A stretch of DNA of 48,089 nt from the NCBI GenBank assembly GCA_937965735.1, contig CALCKU010000055.1:1-48089 (forward strand), given 5' to 3'. Source of the stretch: an uncultured Caulobacterales bacterium. Lineage in GTDB: Bacteria > Pseudomonadota > Alphaproteobacteria > Caulobacterales > Maricaulaceae. The notes beneath the pieces are model-generated. The model worked only from the letters and a program-made list of their open reading frames with translations, searched no databases and had not been told where the DNA came from. Below are positions 1 through 10,062 of the stretch, piece by piece. Position 1 is the stretch's first letter; every line of letters begins with the position of its first letter. Made by a program: the position numbers and the translations under genes.

Positions 1-2
1 CT

Positions 3-119
3 ATTCAAGCCAAACGGCTCTATATTTTCAATGACCGCGAAGCCCGCGACGCCATTAATGTGCGCCGTGACATGATTTTGAAAGATTATGATGCCTGTTT
101 GAAAGATTTGGGGCTTTAG
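3..119 (+). CDS. C-terminal fragment of a CDS entering from upstream (hypothetical)
   Basis: Open frame from window edge to TAG at 117-119: IQAKRLYIFNDREARDAINVRRDMILKDYDACLKDLGL*; not in ORF track because it is truncated. Confidence 0.5.
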   Translation: MQAKRLYIFNDREARDAINVRRDMILKDYDACLKDLGL

Positions 120-136
120 TTAAAGTCTTAAACTGC

Positions 137-180
137 CATCCTTCGAGTCTCGACGCTTACGCGCCGCCTCAGGACGAGGA
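137..180. repeat. REP-like imperfect palindrome between convergent genes
   Basis: catccttcgagtctcgacgcttacgcgccgcctcaggacgagga; TCCTtcGAG...CTCAGGA arms resemble dispersed intergenic palindromes known in alphaproteobacteria. Confidence 0.45.
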
Positions 181-197
181 ATAGTCACTACGGACAC

Positions 198-1661
198 CTA
201 AGCAGGTACGTCTACAACGTTGTAGTGTTTCCAATCCACGCGCTTATGCTCTTTTGCAAAATCACGCGCGCTTCCCGGATAGAGTATCACGATTTTACCA
301 TCATCGCGCAGATACCAACTATCACAGCCTGACGCCCAGACTGACCGAGATAAATCCTCTTGTAGCTTCGTATTAAAATCTTCAAACGCTTGGCGTTTTG
401 GCGCGACACATTTCCCTTGCAAGACTGTACCGAGGAATTTCGCGATATAAGCGACTTGTAATTCAATCATATGAACGACAGACGTCGAACCGACACCCGT
501 ATTCGGGCCTGTAACCATAAAATAATTCGGAAAATCCGGGTGCGTTGTCCCTTTATAAGCCGCATGCCCAGCCTTGCCCATTGCGAGTAAGCTGACGCCT
601 TTTGCTCCGATCAATTCGACAGAGCCCAAATGCGCATCAATATCAAAACCTGTCGCATAAACTAAAATGTCAGCCTTGTGCAGAGTTCCGTCCCCAGATT
701 CGACCCCGTCCTCTGTAATACGGTTTACAGCTTGAGGAATAAGTTGAACATGGCTTTGACTAAGCGTGTTATAAAAATCATCCGAGACTAAAATCCGTTT
801 GCACCCAATCGTATAGTTCGGGATAAGGTGCGCCTCTTTACTGGGATCCTTCACATGCTGTTTAATCAAACCATGCACTTGTTTAGTGACAAGGCCGCCC
901 AGAATTTTGTCCTGCACCATCAGGCGGTAGACGATAAATTCTGATTCAAGATAAATCATCAGACGTCTGAGTTTAGTGAGAATAGGAAACTTTGCCATAA
1001 GGGTCTTTTGCGCGTCTGAATATGTCTTATTATTCCGCGGCGTGACATAGTTAGGCGTGCGTTGAAAAACTTTGACTTCACGGCATATTTTAGCCAATTC
1101 AGGAATAATCTGAATGGCACTTGCGGCACTCCCGATAACGGCTACCGTCTTATCTTTAAAGTCGACAGTATGATCCCATTGAGCCGAATGCATGGCTGGG
1201 CCCGAAAAATCACCTAAACCTTCAACATTAGGAAATTTTGGCACATGTAACCCGCCCATTCCGTTGATAATCATGCGTGTCTTTTGGCGCGTGCCATCTG
1301 CAAAATGCGCCGTCCAAAGCCCGTTGACTATATCCCATTCAAAACGCTCAATCTTACGTCCGAGTTCGACCTTTGGCTCGACTCCGTATTTCTTTGCGCA
1401 ATGCCTTATATAGGCAAGAATTTCGGGTTGCGGCGAATAAGCCGCACTCCAATTCGGGTTCGGCTCAAATGAGTAGCAATAGAAATGCGAGGCCACATCA
1501 CACGCCGCACCAGGGTAGGTGTTATGATGCCATGTCCCGCCAATCGCGTCTGATTTATCATAAACCTTAAAATTCTCTATGCCCTTATCCAAGAGCATTT
1601 TACCCGCGCAAATCCCCGCAAAACCTGCGCCGACGACTAAGACGTCCAGAACATCAGTCAA
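198..1661 (-). CDS. Flavin-containing monooxygenase, Baeyer-Villiger type
   Basis: GAGFAG Rossmann motif; BVMO-like fingerprint FSGPAMHSAQWDHT; second nucleotide-binding motif GSAASA; YATGFD. Confidence 0.88.
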   Translation of the reverse strand: MTDVLDVLVVGAGFAGICAGKMLLDKGIENFKVYDKSDAIGGTWHHNTYPGAACDVASHFYCYSFEPNPNWSAAYSPQPEILAYIRHCAKKYGVEPKVELGRKIERFEWDIVNGLWTAHFADGTRQKTRMIINGMGGLHVPKFPNVEGLGDFSGPAMHSAQWDHTVDFKDKTVAVIGSAASAIQIIPELAKICREVKVFQRTPNYVTPRNNKTYSDAQKTLMAKFPILTKLRRLMIYLESEFIVYRLMVQDKILGGLVTKQVHGLIKQHVKDPSKEAHLIPNYTIGCKRILVSDDFYNTLSQSHVQLIPQAVNRITEDGVESGDGTLHKADILVYATGFDIDAHLGSVELIGAKGVSLLAMGKAGHAAYKGTTHPDFPNYFMVTGPNTGVGSTSVVHMIELQVAYIAKFLGTVLQGKCVAPKRQAFEDFNTKLQEDLSRSVWASGCDSWYLRDDGKIVILYPGSARDFAKEHKRVDWKHYNVVDVPA

Positions 1662-3213
1662 CTTTTACAAGCCCTAAAAGATCAGGCACGGTTTTCCGAA
1701 GTTCAAATTTTAAAACTTTACCCGTAGCATTACGGGGTAGAACATCCATGACATGTAGATATTGCGGCTGTTTATACCGCGCAAGGCTTTCACTAACATG
1801 GGCAATTACGTCTTTTAAGCTTAAACTTTCGCCCGCTTTAATCACAGCACAGACACACCCTGTTTCACCGAATTTTTCGTCTGGGACGCCGATTACCGCA
1901 ACTTCGACAATTTGCGGAAGTTGATAAAGCAGATTTTCAATCTCGGCCGGATAAACATTTTCGCCCCCTGAAATATACATGTCCTTAATCCGGTCTTCGA
2001 TATAAATAAAACCATCCGCATCCTTGCGGCCAATATCACCCGATTTAAACCAACCGTCGACAAAGCTTTCAGCATTCGCATCAGGACGACGCCAATATCC
2101 GGGTGTCACACTCGGCCCCTTAAACAGGATTTCACCGGAGACATTGGGCGCACATTCCGCGCCCGTCTCGTCCACAATTTTGATTGTGGAATAAATAAGG
2201 GCCTTCCCAGCCGAACCAATTTTATCAGGAATATCGGCTTTATCCAACATACAGCCCGCCGCTGCGGTTTCTGTCATGCCGTACCCTTCTTGGATAATCA
2301 CGCCGCGACTCATCCAATATTTAACAAGGGATACTGGTACGGTTTCCGCCCCGCAAAGCGCGGTTTGTATACGAGAAAAATCCGTATCTTGGCATTTCGG
2401 GTGGGCTTTCATTGCGTTGTAAGCAGCAGGCACCATAAACAATGTCGTAATGCCAAGCGCTTCTGAATGAATGGCGTCTAATGTCGCTTCGGGATCAAAC
2501 ATGCGCATAATCACCGTCGTGGCCCCAATAAACATGGCTGGCAAGGCTGTGACATTCAGCCCGCCAATATGAAAAAGCGGCATATTAGACAGCGAAATAC
2601 CGTCTGGCGTATTTCGCCCCGGACCCGAACCTCCCGCGGCTGTAAAGGCTAGCATACCATGCGTGATAATAACCCCTTTCGGTGTCCCCGTTGTCCCGCT
2701 TGAATACATCAACATACATTGATCTTCCATGTCTTGGGGAACCATTTCATAAATCGGAGTCGCTTTTGACAAGGCGGTTTCATATTCGCTGTCGCCGCCC
2801 ATACCGTTTGTGCCAATCCAATGCTTGACTTTTGTCGTTGGTTTTAAAGCGTCTGCGAGACCCGCAAAGGGAATATCAACAATCACCATATCGGTTTCAG
2901 AATTGTCCAAAATAAATTTAAGTTCAGGCGGGGTTAGACGAAAATTCAGGGCAAGACAGACCGCGCCCACACGCCAACAAGCAAATATAATTTCAAGCGT
3001 ATCAATAGAATTTAGAGTCAGGAAGGCCACGCGGTCGCCTTTTTGAATGCCCTTCTCTTTCAACACGCCCGATAAACGGGCAACCCGTTCATGCATTTGA
3101 GCGTAACTCTGGGTTCTATGCCCCGGCAATTCAATGACCGCTGTTTTATTCGGTGTAGAAACAGCGTGGTGCCCAATCCAATCAACAGCCTGAAATCCCA
3201 TAATTTCTCCCAC
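1654..3213 (-). CDS. Acyl-CoA synthetase / AMP-dependent ligase
   Basis: AMP-binding motif MYSSGTTGTPKGV, YGMTE, SGGENVYPAEIE, C-terminal TGKVLKFELR. Confidence 0.93.
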   Translation of the reverse strand: MGEIMGFQAVDWIGHHAVSTPNKTAVIELPGHRTQSYAQMHERVARLSGVLKEKGIQKGDRVAFLTLNSIDTLEIIFACWRVGAVCLALNFRLTPPELKFILDNSETDMVIVDIPFAGLADALKPTTKVKHWIGTNGMGGDSEYETALSKATPIYEMVPQDMEDQCMLMYSSGTTGTPKGVIITHGMLAFTAAGGSGPGRNTPDGISLSNMPLFHIGGLNVTALPAMFIGATTVIMRMFDPEATLDAIHSEALGITTLFMVPAAYNAMKAHPKCQDTDFSRIQTALCGAETVPVSLVKYWMSRGVIIQEGYGMTETAAAGCMLDKADIPDKIGSAGKALIYSTIKIVDETGAECAPNVSGEILFKGPSVTPGYWRRPDANAESFVDGWFKSGDIGRKDADGFIYIEDRIKDMYISGGENVYPAEIENLLYQLPQIVEVAVIGVPDEKFGETGCVCAVIKAGESLSLKDVIAHVSESLARYKQPQYLHVMDVLPRNATGKVLKFELRKTVPDLLGLVKVD

Positions 3214-3713
3214 TATAATTTATTGCAGACATTGGGTCTGATATGAATCTGTTTGGTACTTTTCGTGCCTTTATAAAGCACGATAATTGCGCCATTTCCT
3301 TTCTTATGCAACAGGGTAGCCTTATGACCAAGCCCTTAAATATAATGACCGCAATATATGACTTGACTCAGACCCCTTTGTGAAACTTCTGGAAAGATTG
3401 GAGCCTTAGCTCTGTAGGTTGAGCAGGCGGGGATTGAGTGGGTCAAAACGCCTGCCGCTTTGCGCGTATGACCTAAATCACGCATTCGGTGTAATTTAGA
3501 GTATATAGCCTTAGAAATTGGGTGTTTTTTCTTAGACCGAAGGATTTTACTTCATGTCTTAATTAAGTCTGAATGTGTCACCACGGCCTAATTCAATTTA
3601 AAAACTCACGACCTCTTAAAAACTCACGCGCTTTGCCTTCGCTTTCAATTTGCAACGCTCGTTTTGCTATGTAACATATCGCATATAAACTGTAATTTTA
3701 AAAAGGCTTAGAC

Positions 3714-4886
3714 ATGGCAGAGAGAGAATTTGACGTTATCATTTACGGGGCCACAGGGTTTACCGGTCGTCTTGTCGCAGAATATATGAACAATGAGTAC
3801 GGAAGCTCTGTTAAATGGGCGATGGCTGGGCGCTCTATGGACAAGCTTACGTCTGTACGTGACGAAATGGGCGTCTCTAAACACACTGCGCTTATCGTTG
3901 CAGACTCGTCGAATGTCAGCACCCTAAAAGATATGGCAGGGCGAACAAAAGTCGTCTTAACGACTGTTGGCCCTTACCAGCTTTACGGAACAGACCTTTT
4001 ATCCGCCTGCGTTGACGCGGGTACAGATTATGTTGATCTATCGGGTGAACCCGCATGGATGTATGACACAGTCCGCGAATTTGATGCTAAAGCCAAAGCG
4101 AGCGGCGCGCGTATTGTTCACTCTTGCGGATTTGATTCTATTCCGTTTGATCTGGGCGTTTTATTCCTACAAGAGCACGCGAAAGAAAAAACAGGCGCGC
4201 CTTGCCCGAAAATTCGTGGACGGGTTCGTAAGATGAAAGGCACATTTTCAGGCGGTACAGCTGCAAGCTTTGGCGAAACCATGAAGCGGGCTGGCCGCGA
4301 GCCAGAGATTATTGGTCGACTTAAAGACCCTTTTTCACTCGTACCCGATTTTGAAGGCCCTAAACAGCCAAGTGGGAGTAAGCCCATCCATGAAGATGAT
4401 CTCGGATCTTGGGCCGCACCCTTTATTATGGCCTCAATCAATACAAAGAATGTCCACAGATCTAATGCTTTACTTGGCCATGCTTACGGCGAAGATTTTA
4501 CCTATGATGAAATGATGCTGACAGGGCCAGGAGAACAAGGCGAACAAATGGCTAATTTTATCGCCTCTGATAATTCAATGGCTAAAAACCCGCCAAAACT
4601 GGGGGAAGGCCCGTCAAAAGAAGAGCGGGAAACAGGTTTTTATGACGTTATGTTTGTTGGCACAACAAAAGACGGCGAAACCCTGATTGCAGGTGTCACA
4701 GGCGATAAAGATCCGGGCTATGGTTCAACGTCTAAAATGATCGCAGAATCTGCATTATGTCTGGCCCTTGATATTGACCGCAACGAAACACCCGGTGGAC
4801 TGTATACACCCGCACCCGCCATGGGTATGACACTTGTGCTCCGCCTTGTTGAACATGCTGGCCTGACATTTGAGATGGAGAGCTAG
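3714..4886 (+). CDS. Saccharopine dehydrogenase-like NAD(P)-binding protein (trans-acting enoyl reductase-like)
   Basis: N-terminal IIYGATGFTGRLVAEYM and SCGFDSIPFDLG motifs. Confidence 0.85.
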   Translation: MAEREFDVIIYGATGFTGRLVAEYMNNEYGSSVKWAMAGRSMDKLTSVRDEMGVSKHTALIVADSSNVSTLKDMAGRTKVVLTTVGPYQLYGTDLLSACVDAGTDYVDLSGEPAWMYDTVREFDAKAKASGARIVHSCGFDSIPFDLGVLFLQEHAKEKTGAPCPKIRGRVRKMKGTFSGGTAASFGETMKRAGREPEIIGRLKDPFSLVPDFEGPKQPSGSKPIHEDDLGSWAAPFIMASINTKNVHRSNALLGHAYGEDFTYDEMMLTGPGEQGEQMANFIASDNSMAKNPPKLGEGPSKEERETGFYDVMFVGTTKDGETLIAGVTGDKDPGYGSTSKMIAESALCLALDIDRNETPGGLYTPAPAMGMTLVLRLVEHAGLTFEMES

Positions 4887-4916
4887 GGTCATAGACACAA
4901 CGCGTGTTAAACTCTA

Positions 4917-4944
4917 AAGCCCTCACATTTGTGGGGGCTTTTTA
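4917..4944 (+). terminator. Rho-independent terminator
   Basis: aagccctcac-attt-gtgggggctt followed by TTT, 30 bp after the stop of the reductase. Confidence 0.8.
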
Positions 4945-5021
4945 TATAACGACCCTTTAAGCCTGATCCATCAAAACCGAATGAAATTGACAAAACGTAA
5001 TTATATTCTATTCAATAGCGC

Positions 5022-6014
5022 ATGATTACATGGTCTGATTATCCAATTTTGTTAGCGGCAGCAGAAACAGGCAATTTAACAGCCGCAGGTCGAAAACTGA
5101 ATTTAAGTCAACCAACCGTTGGGCGACGCATACGCGCACTTGAAGATCATTTCGGCACACCGCTGCTTTCACGAGAAAATGGCACCTTAACGCCAACGGA
5201 TTTCGGACATTCAATCCTCGATCATATCAGACGTATGGAAGACGAAGCGAGCGCGATTAAACGCAGTTCCGCAACGCTTGAAACTTCTCTTGCGGGGGTT
5301 GTGCGTTTGGCCGCCTCTGAAGGGATTGGTACGGCTTGGCTGCCCGAAGTCATGCAACATTTTCGACGGAGCCATCCAGATATTCTTTTTGATCTTGGGA
5401 TTGGATTTCGAGATTTTAACCTTGCACAAAGAGAAGCCGATATTGCTTTGCGGTGGATGTCGCCCGGCGATCAAAATAGTTTGATCGGGCGTAAAGTCGC
5501 AACCGTTACCTTTGGCCTCTTTGCGTCACAACATTATGTCGAAACCTCTGGGCCGCTAAATGCGCCCGAAGACCTCGAAAATCATGACGGGGTTATGGCG
5601 ACAATTATGGACGGCAATATTCTTTGGATGACGGACTCACGCGGCGAACCCATTCATTTACCCAAACGAATCACATTCCGTAGTAATTCGATTTGGGCCT
5701 TTGATGAAGCCATTGCGGCAGGCTACGGTATTGGGGCTTTGCCACTTTGTGGCATTCTCAGGGGATTTCGCGGAGTCGACAATGACGTTGTCAGAGTCCT
5801 CCCCAATATTTCCCGTCAGGAAGATCTATATCTCGTCGCCCATGAAGACTTAAAGCGCTCAAAACGCATACGCGCAATCTTTGATTTTTTAGTTGAGTGT
5901 TTCAAAAAAGACAGCAGTTTCTTCCTAAACGGAACCCCGTCAATTTTTGAAACGGGTGTCGCCGCAGCCCTTTGCTGTGACGGCCATCCGGTCAACACTC
6001 AAGACAATCGATAA
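5022..6014 (+). CDS. LysR-family transcriptional regulator
   Basis: N-terminal HTH (LLAAAETGNLTAAGRKLNLSQPTVGRRIRALE) plus substrate-binding domain. Confidence 0.93.
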   Translation: MITWSDYPILLAAAETGNLTAAGRKLNLSQPTVGRRIRALEDHFGTPLLSRENGTLTPTDFGHSILDHIRRMEDEASAIKRSSATLETSLAGVVRLAASEGIGTAWLPEVMQHFRRSHPDILFDLGIGFRDFNLAQREADIALRWMSPGDQNSLIGRKVATVTFGLFASQHYVETSGPLNAPEDLENHDGVMATIMDGNILWMTDSRGEPIHLPKRITFRSNSIWAFDEAIAAGYGIGALPLCGILRGFRGVDNDVVRVLPNISRQEDLYLVAHEDLKRSKRIRAIFDFLVECFKKDSSFFLNGTPSIFETGVAAALCCDGHPVNTQDNR

Positions 6015-6042
6015 GGTTTGAGACTTCAAAAAATCGAACCCG

Positions 6043-6720
6043 CTATACTTTTGCTGGCCCTGTGGAAACCGCAACCATCGCCGCTCTTAACGTTCGGTCA
6101 CCGAGGGTAAACCCGGTTTGCATAACGGTGGCAACATCGTCTTTAGCCTCGGATGAAGGAATTTGAGCCACAGCTTGATGAACATTAGGATCAAATTTTG
6201 AGCCCACCCCGGGAACCGCTTTAATACCGTGACGCGCTAAGATCATAATCAAATCCTTCTCCGTCAACTGAATCCCCTCTAAGAGGTTTTTAGCATTCTC
6301 CCCTAGGTCATCTTTTGCCTTACCGTCCAAAGTTAAAATAGCCCGAGACAAATTATCATGGACGGATAAAATATCGACGGCAAAGCGTTCAATCCCAAAT
6401 GTCTTCGCCGCAGCGACTTCACGTTCGGCCCGTTTTTTTACATTTTCAGCATCCGCCATAGCCCGTAAGGCTTGGTCTTTAATCGTTGCCAGCTCTGTCT
6501 CTAATTGCTCGATGCGTTGTTCTGGCGTCATGGCCTTTTCAGCCTTATCCGTTTCTTCGCGATTTGCAATTTTATCCTTAGCCGCATTAATTTCTGCTTG
6601 TAGGGCGTCCAGCTCTGCATCCGTGGGCATGCCGTCATCCGTCGCCTTCGACGCGGAAGCAGGTTGGGGGTCTTTAGAGTCTTTTGGGGTCGGATTTTTA
6701 GCCATAATGTTTACCGTCAT
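6043..6720 (-). CDS. grpE: Nucleotide exchange factor GrpE
   Basis: DALRAMADAENVKKRAEREV... and C-terminal FDPNVHQAVAQ...GFTLGDRTLRAAMVAVS. Confidence 0.95.
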   Translation of the reverse strand: MTVNIMAKNPTPKDSKDPQPASASKATDDGMPTDAELDALQAEINAAKDKIANREETDKAEKAMTPEQRIEQLETELATIKDQALRAMADAENVKKRAEREVAAAKTFGIERFAVDILSVHDNLSRAILTLDGKAKDDLGENAKNLLEGIQLTEKDLIMILARHGIKAVPGVGSKFDPNVHQAVAQIPSSEAKDDVATVMQTGFTLGDRTLRAAMVAVSTGPAKV

Positions 6721-6752
6721 ATCTCTTGAAATCGTGTTAAAAGCCGCATCTG

Positions 6753-7892
6753 TTAAGAGGAAGGCTCGCTTGATGTCAACTTATTTTGACCGAGCATATG
6801 CCCGACCAATTGTGCCGTGTAATCTACCATAGGAATCACACGTGCATAGTTAATTCGGGTCGGCCCAATAACGCCAACCGCCCCGATAATTTTTTGATTC
6901 CCGTCGCGATATGGGGCAACCACGACACTCGAACCCGACAGAGAAAACATAGGGTTTTCTGTGCCAATAAATATTTTAATACCGTCCGCAGATTCCGTTT
7001 GATCCAGCAAAGCGATTAAATCTTCTTTTCGTTCCAAATCTTCAAACAACAAACGTATGCGTTCTAAATCCGCTTGCGCTTCGAGGTTTTCTAGCAGTCG
7101 CGCTTGTCCACGAATAATAAGGGAGCGGTCGAAATGGTTTTTATTTTTTGGACCTGACCAACTCACAAGTCCTTGCTTGATCAAACCTTCTGCTGCCGCG
7201 TCAATTTCGGATTGACCCGCATTGATCTCAGATAAAATATCAGATTTTGCGTCTTCAAGCTGTCTGCCTTTCAGACGAGCCGATAGGAAATTTCCCGCCT
7301 GTTCAAGGGCGGATGGCAAAACACCCGGCGGGTGTGGCATAAGGCGGTTTTCAATGCGCCCATCTGCATAAACCAAAACGACAAGCACTTGCGCACCATC
7401 TAAATTAACAAACTCAACATGGCGCAAAGCCCCGTCGGATTTCACGGCCTCATGCGGCGTTAAGACTAAACCCGCCCCGCCCGCAAGGCCCGCTAGTAGA
7501 CTTGAAGCTTCTTCAAGCATCTGGTCAGAGGCCGTACCCGCTGAACTTAAACGTGATTTAAAGGCGGTTCTTTCTTGCGATGAAATATCGCCGAGTTGCA
7601 AAAGCCCGTCGACAAATAAGCGAAGCCCTTGATGGGTCGGGATTCGGCCTGCACTGACATGTGCCGAAGACAAGAGCCCGTAGCGCGTTAAATCCGCCAT
7701 AGTATTTCGAATCGTCGCAGGCGAAATCTTGACACCGCCCGACAAGGCCAATGTATGAGAACCGACAGGCAGGCCTGTTTCAAGATAGCCTTCGACAATA
7801 TCGCGGAATATCCAGCGTGCGCGTGAATCTAAGTCAGATAAAGAAAAATGTGGGTTCAATTGAGCCATTACCCGAATAATTGGGACGCTCAC
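6753..7892 (-). CDS. hrcA: Heat-inducible transcription repressor HrcA (start may be 7868, MAQLNPHF)
   Basis: N-terminal winged helix SPATIRNTMADLTRYGLL, C-terminal GAVGVIGPTRINYARVIPMVDYTA. Confidence 0.95.
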   Translation of the reverse strand: MSVPIIRVMAQLNPHFSLSDLDSRARWIFRDIVEGYLETGLPVGSHTLALSGGVKISPATIRNTMADLTRYGLLSSAHVSAGRIPTHQGLRLFVDGLLQLGDISSQERTAFKSRLSSAGTASDQMLEEASSLLAGLAGGAGLVLTPHEAVKSDGALRHVEFVNLDGAQVLVVLVYADGRIENRLMPHPPGVLPSALEQAGNFLSARLKGRQLEDAKSDILSEINAGQSEIDAAAEGLIKQGLVSWSGPKNKNHFDRSLIIRGQARLLENLEAQADLERIRLLFEDLERKEDLIALLDQTESADGIKIFIGTENPMFSLSGSSVVVAPYRDGNQKIIGAVGVIGPTRINYARVIPMVDYTAQLVGHMLGQNKLTSSEPSS

Positions 7893-8020
7893 CCCAGCTT
7901 TTCAAGCTTTATTCTCCGATTTTCTTTTAAATACTTTATGCAAGCCCTCTGATAAAAGCGCTTAAAGACTGCGTCTTTAAGAGAGCGACCCCCAAAAAAC
8001 GCCTGTAACTCAGACGCTCA

Positions 8021-8060
8021 ATCAAGCTTTAAGCATTAATATCAAGCTTTAAGCATTAAT
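8021..8060. repeat. Perfect 20-bp tandem duplication in hrcA-rph intergenic region
   Basis: atcaagctttaagcattaat x2. Confidence 0.95.
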
Positions 8061-8165
8061 ATAGAGAGTGTCTAAGACCAAGAAAATCGGATTAGAAACC
8101 ACTAGCTAAACTCTTTGCTTTGCTATAGCGCAATGGGCCGTTAAATGATTTATTTGGAACCAAAA

Positions 8166-8891
8166 ATGTCAACAAAAAGACCTAATAATCGCGCCCTTGA
8201 TGCGCTCCGTGAAATTTCAATCGAACCCAGTGTTAGTCGTTACGCTGAAGGATCGTGCCTGATTAAATTTGGGGAAACCCATGTACTGTGTACGGCCAGT
8301 GTTGACGAAAATGTCCCACGCTGGATGAAGGGTAAAGGCAAGGGCTGGGTCACAGGCGAATATGGTATGTTGCCGCGCGCGACCCATTCGCGCAATAACC
8401 GCGAAGCGGCACGCGGCAAACAAGGCGGGCGGACTGTTGAAATCCAACGCCTGATTGGGCGCTCCCTGCGCGCCGCTATTGATTTGGAATTACTGGGTGA
8501 ACGTCAAATTATTATTGATTGCGATGTGATGCAGGCGGATGGCGGCACGCGAACCGCGTCAATCACAGGCGCATGGGTTGCGCTTTACCAAGCCTGCGCA
8601 CAATTGGTTGAACAAGGAAAACTTTCAAAAAACCCTGTTACTGAACGTATGTCGGCAGTCAGTTGCGGAATTGTCGACGGTGAATGCCGATTGGATTTAG
8701 AATATGTTGAGGACAGTGCGGCGCAAGCCGACGCAAACTTTGTTCTCACATCGACAGGCGGGATTATCGAAGTCCAAGCCAGCGCCGAAGATACACCTTT
8801 CACAGCGCTTGAAATGGCAGAACTCACACGACTCGCAGCCCTTGGCACAGAAACCCTCTGCCAACATCAAGCTAAAGCTTTGGGCCTTTAA
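8166..8891 (+). CDS. rph: Ribonuclease PH (ORF track start 8145)
   Basis: [55 protein letters not shown]. Confidence 0.97.
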   Translation: MSTKRPNNRALDALREISIEPSVSRYAEGSCLIKFGETHVLCTASVDENVPRWMKGKGKGWVTGEYGMLPRATHSRNNREAARGKQGGRTVEIQRLIGRSLRAAIDLELLGERQIIIDCDVMQADGGTRTASITGAWVALYQACAQLVEQGKLSKNPVTERMSAVSCGIVDGECRLDLEYVEDSAAQADANFVLTSTGGIIEVQASAEDTPFTALEMAELTRLAALGTETLCQHQAKALGL

Positions 8892-8915
8892 AACTTTTAT
8901 AGAGTGTTGAACTTT

Positions 8916-8946
8916 AAAAGCCCTCTATAATTTATAGAGGGCTTTT
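8916..8946. terminator. Bidirectional rho-independent terminator between convergent rph and xre
   Basis: aaaagccctctata-att-tatagagggcttttt with A run before and T run after the stem. Confidence 0.88.
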
Positions 8947-8964
8947 TGGTATTTATTTTGGAGT

Positions 8965-9204
8965 TTATTCAGCGGCCTTTGTTATTGGCAGGTCGTCATT
9001 ATCCGCTTCATACACCAATATATCCGCAGGCTGACACTCAAGCTCTCGACACAAGGCTTCTAGCGTCGAAAACCTTACAGCCCGCGCCTTACCCGTTTTT
9101 AAAATTGAGAGGTTCGCAAGTGTGATCCCAACACGCTCCGCCAGTTCGGTCAAAGACATGCGACGATCTAAAAGAACGCGGTCAAGATTTACCCGTATCG
9201 TCAT
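8965..9204 (-). CDS. Small XRE/Cro-type HTH regulator (YozG-like)
   Basis: LDRVLLDRRMSLTELAERVGITLANLSILKTGKARAVRFSTLEALCRELECQPADIL. Confidence 0.9.
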   Translation of the reverse strand: MTIRVNLDRVLLDRRMSLTELAERVGITLANLSILKTGKARAVRFSTLEALCRELECQPADILVYEADNDDLPITKAAE

Positions 9205-9741
9205 TTAAACCGTCAATTCTCGGTCACGCCGTAATTCTGCGCCGTGACGAAAAACTTCTGACAAAGCCGCAATGACAAAAACCATAAACCATGTACCAAG
9301 ACGAATATTGATAAGGCTCGCATCGCCGTCAGCGCCCATAAGTTCAATCGCCATACGGAAAACTTCTGTCGCCGCCAATATAATCCACATGATACGCAGA
9401 CGTGAAATATTTTCGGGAACAAACGGATCGCCTTGCATCAAAGTGTTTACAATTTTCCGTAAGATCACAAGCACGCTTGTATAGGCACCCGATATAATCG
9501 CAAATGCAAAACACGTCATCGCAATAAATCGTCCTTGGTCTTTTAAGTTTGGCAAGTTCTTATCCTGCAACTCTGCGAAAATACTTTCGCGTATGCCATT
9601 TGGGAACAACATTAAAATCCCAACAAAAAACAAAAGGACACAAATGACCGCTAAGACCACCATGGCAAGTAGCAATAAGCCATGCAAGCTACGGGCGATT
9701 GTCGTACCAGAAGATTTTATCTGCCCAAATTTCATACGCAT
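9205..9741 (-). CDS. DUF2975-type multi-pass membrane protein
   Basis: Four hydrophobic helices; adjacent to YozG-like HTH, a recurrent DUF2975/HTH pair. Confidence 0.75.
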   Translation of the reverse strand: MRMKFGQIKSSGTTIARSLHGLLLLAMVVLAVICVLLFFVGILMLFPNGIRESIFAELQDKNLPNLKDQGRFIAMTCFAFAIISGAYTSVLVILRKIVNTLMQGDPFVPENISRLRIMWIILAATEVFRMAIELMGADGDASLINIRLGTWFMVFVIAALSEVFRHGAELRRDRELTV

Positions 9742-10062
9742 TGAATTGCGCCTAAATCAGACACATCTTCATACGAAGTTGAGCGTCTAGAGGGTAAGGT
9801 CACACATGTCTTTCTGGTCAAATCGGTCATTATTTTATCGTTAAACAATAATTTCAAAACTGGCAATAGAAGATTTCATGGCTTTTTGTCGATTTCCGCA
9901 AGCTCTGCTGACTGTCTGACACCGTGCCGTGCCATAATCAGGTTGCATCCGTCTGGAATATAGACTCACACATTAGCGTTAAACTTCGGATTATGTGGAC
10001 TCTTTATATAGCATGATAGACTTCTCTTTGACGCTGATTTCAGAATAGGCTAGGGGAGCGCC

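Noticed and set aside
3405-3460. tRNA-like D-arm (GGAGCCTTAGCTCTGTAGGTTGAGCA)
   Set aside because: No anticodon arm of correct size, no GTTCGAATC-type T-arm and no matching acceptor strand downstream; chance similarity.
7893-8144. Possible CIRCE element near hrcA
   Set aside because: No TTAGCACTC-N9-GAGTGCTAA-like sequence found in the hrcA-rph gap.
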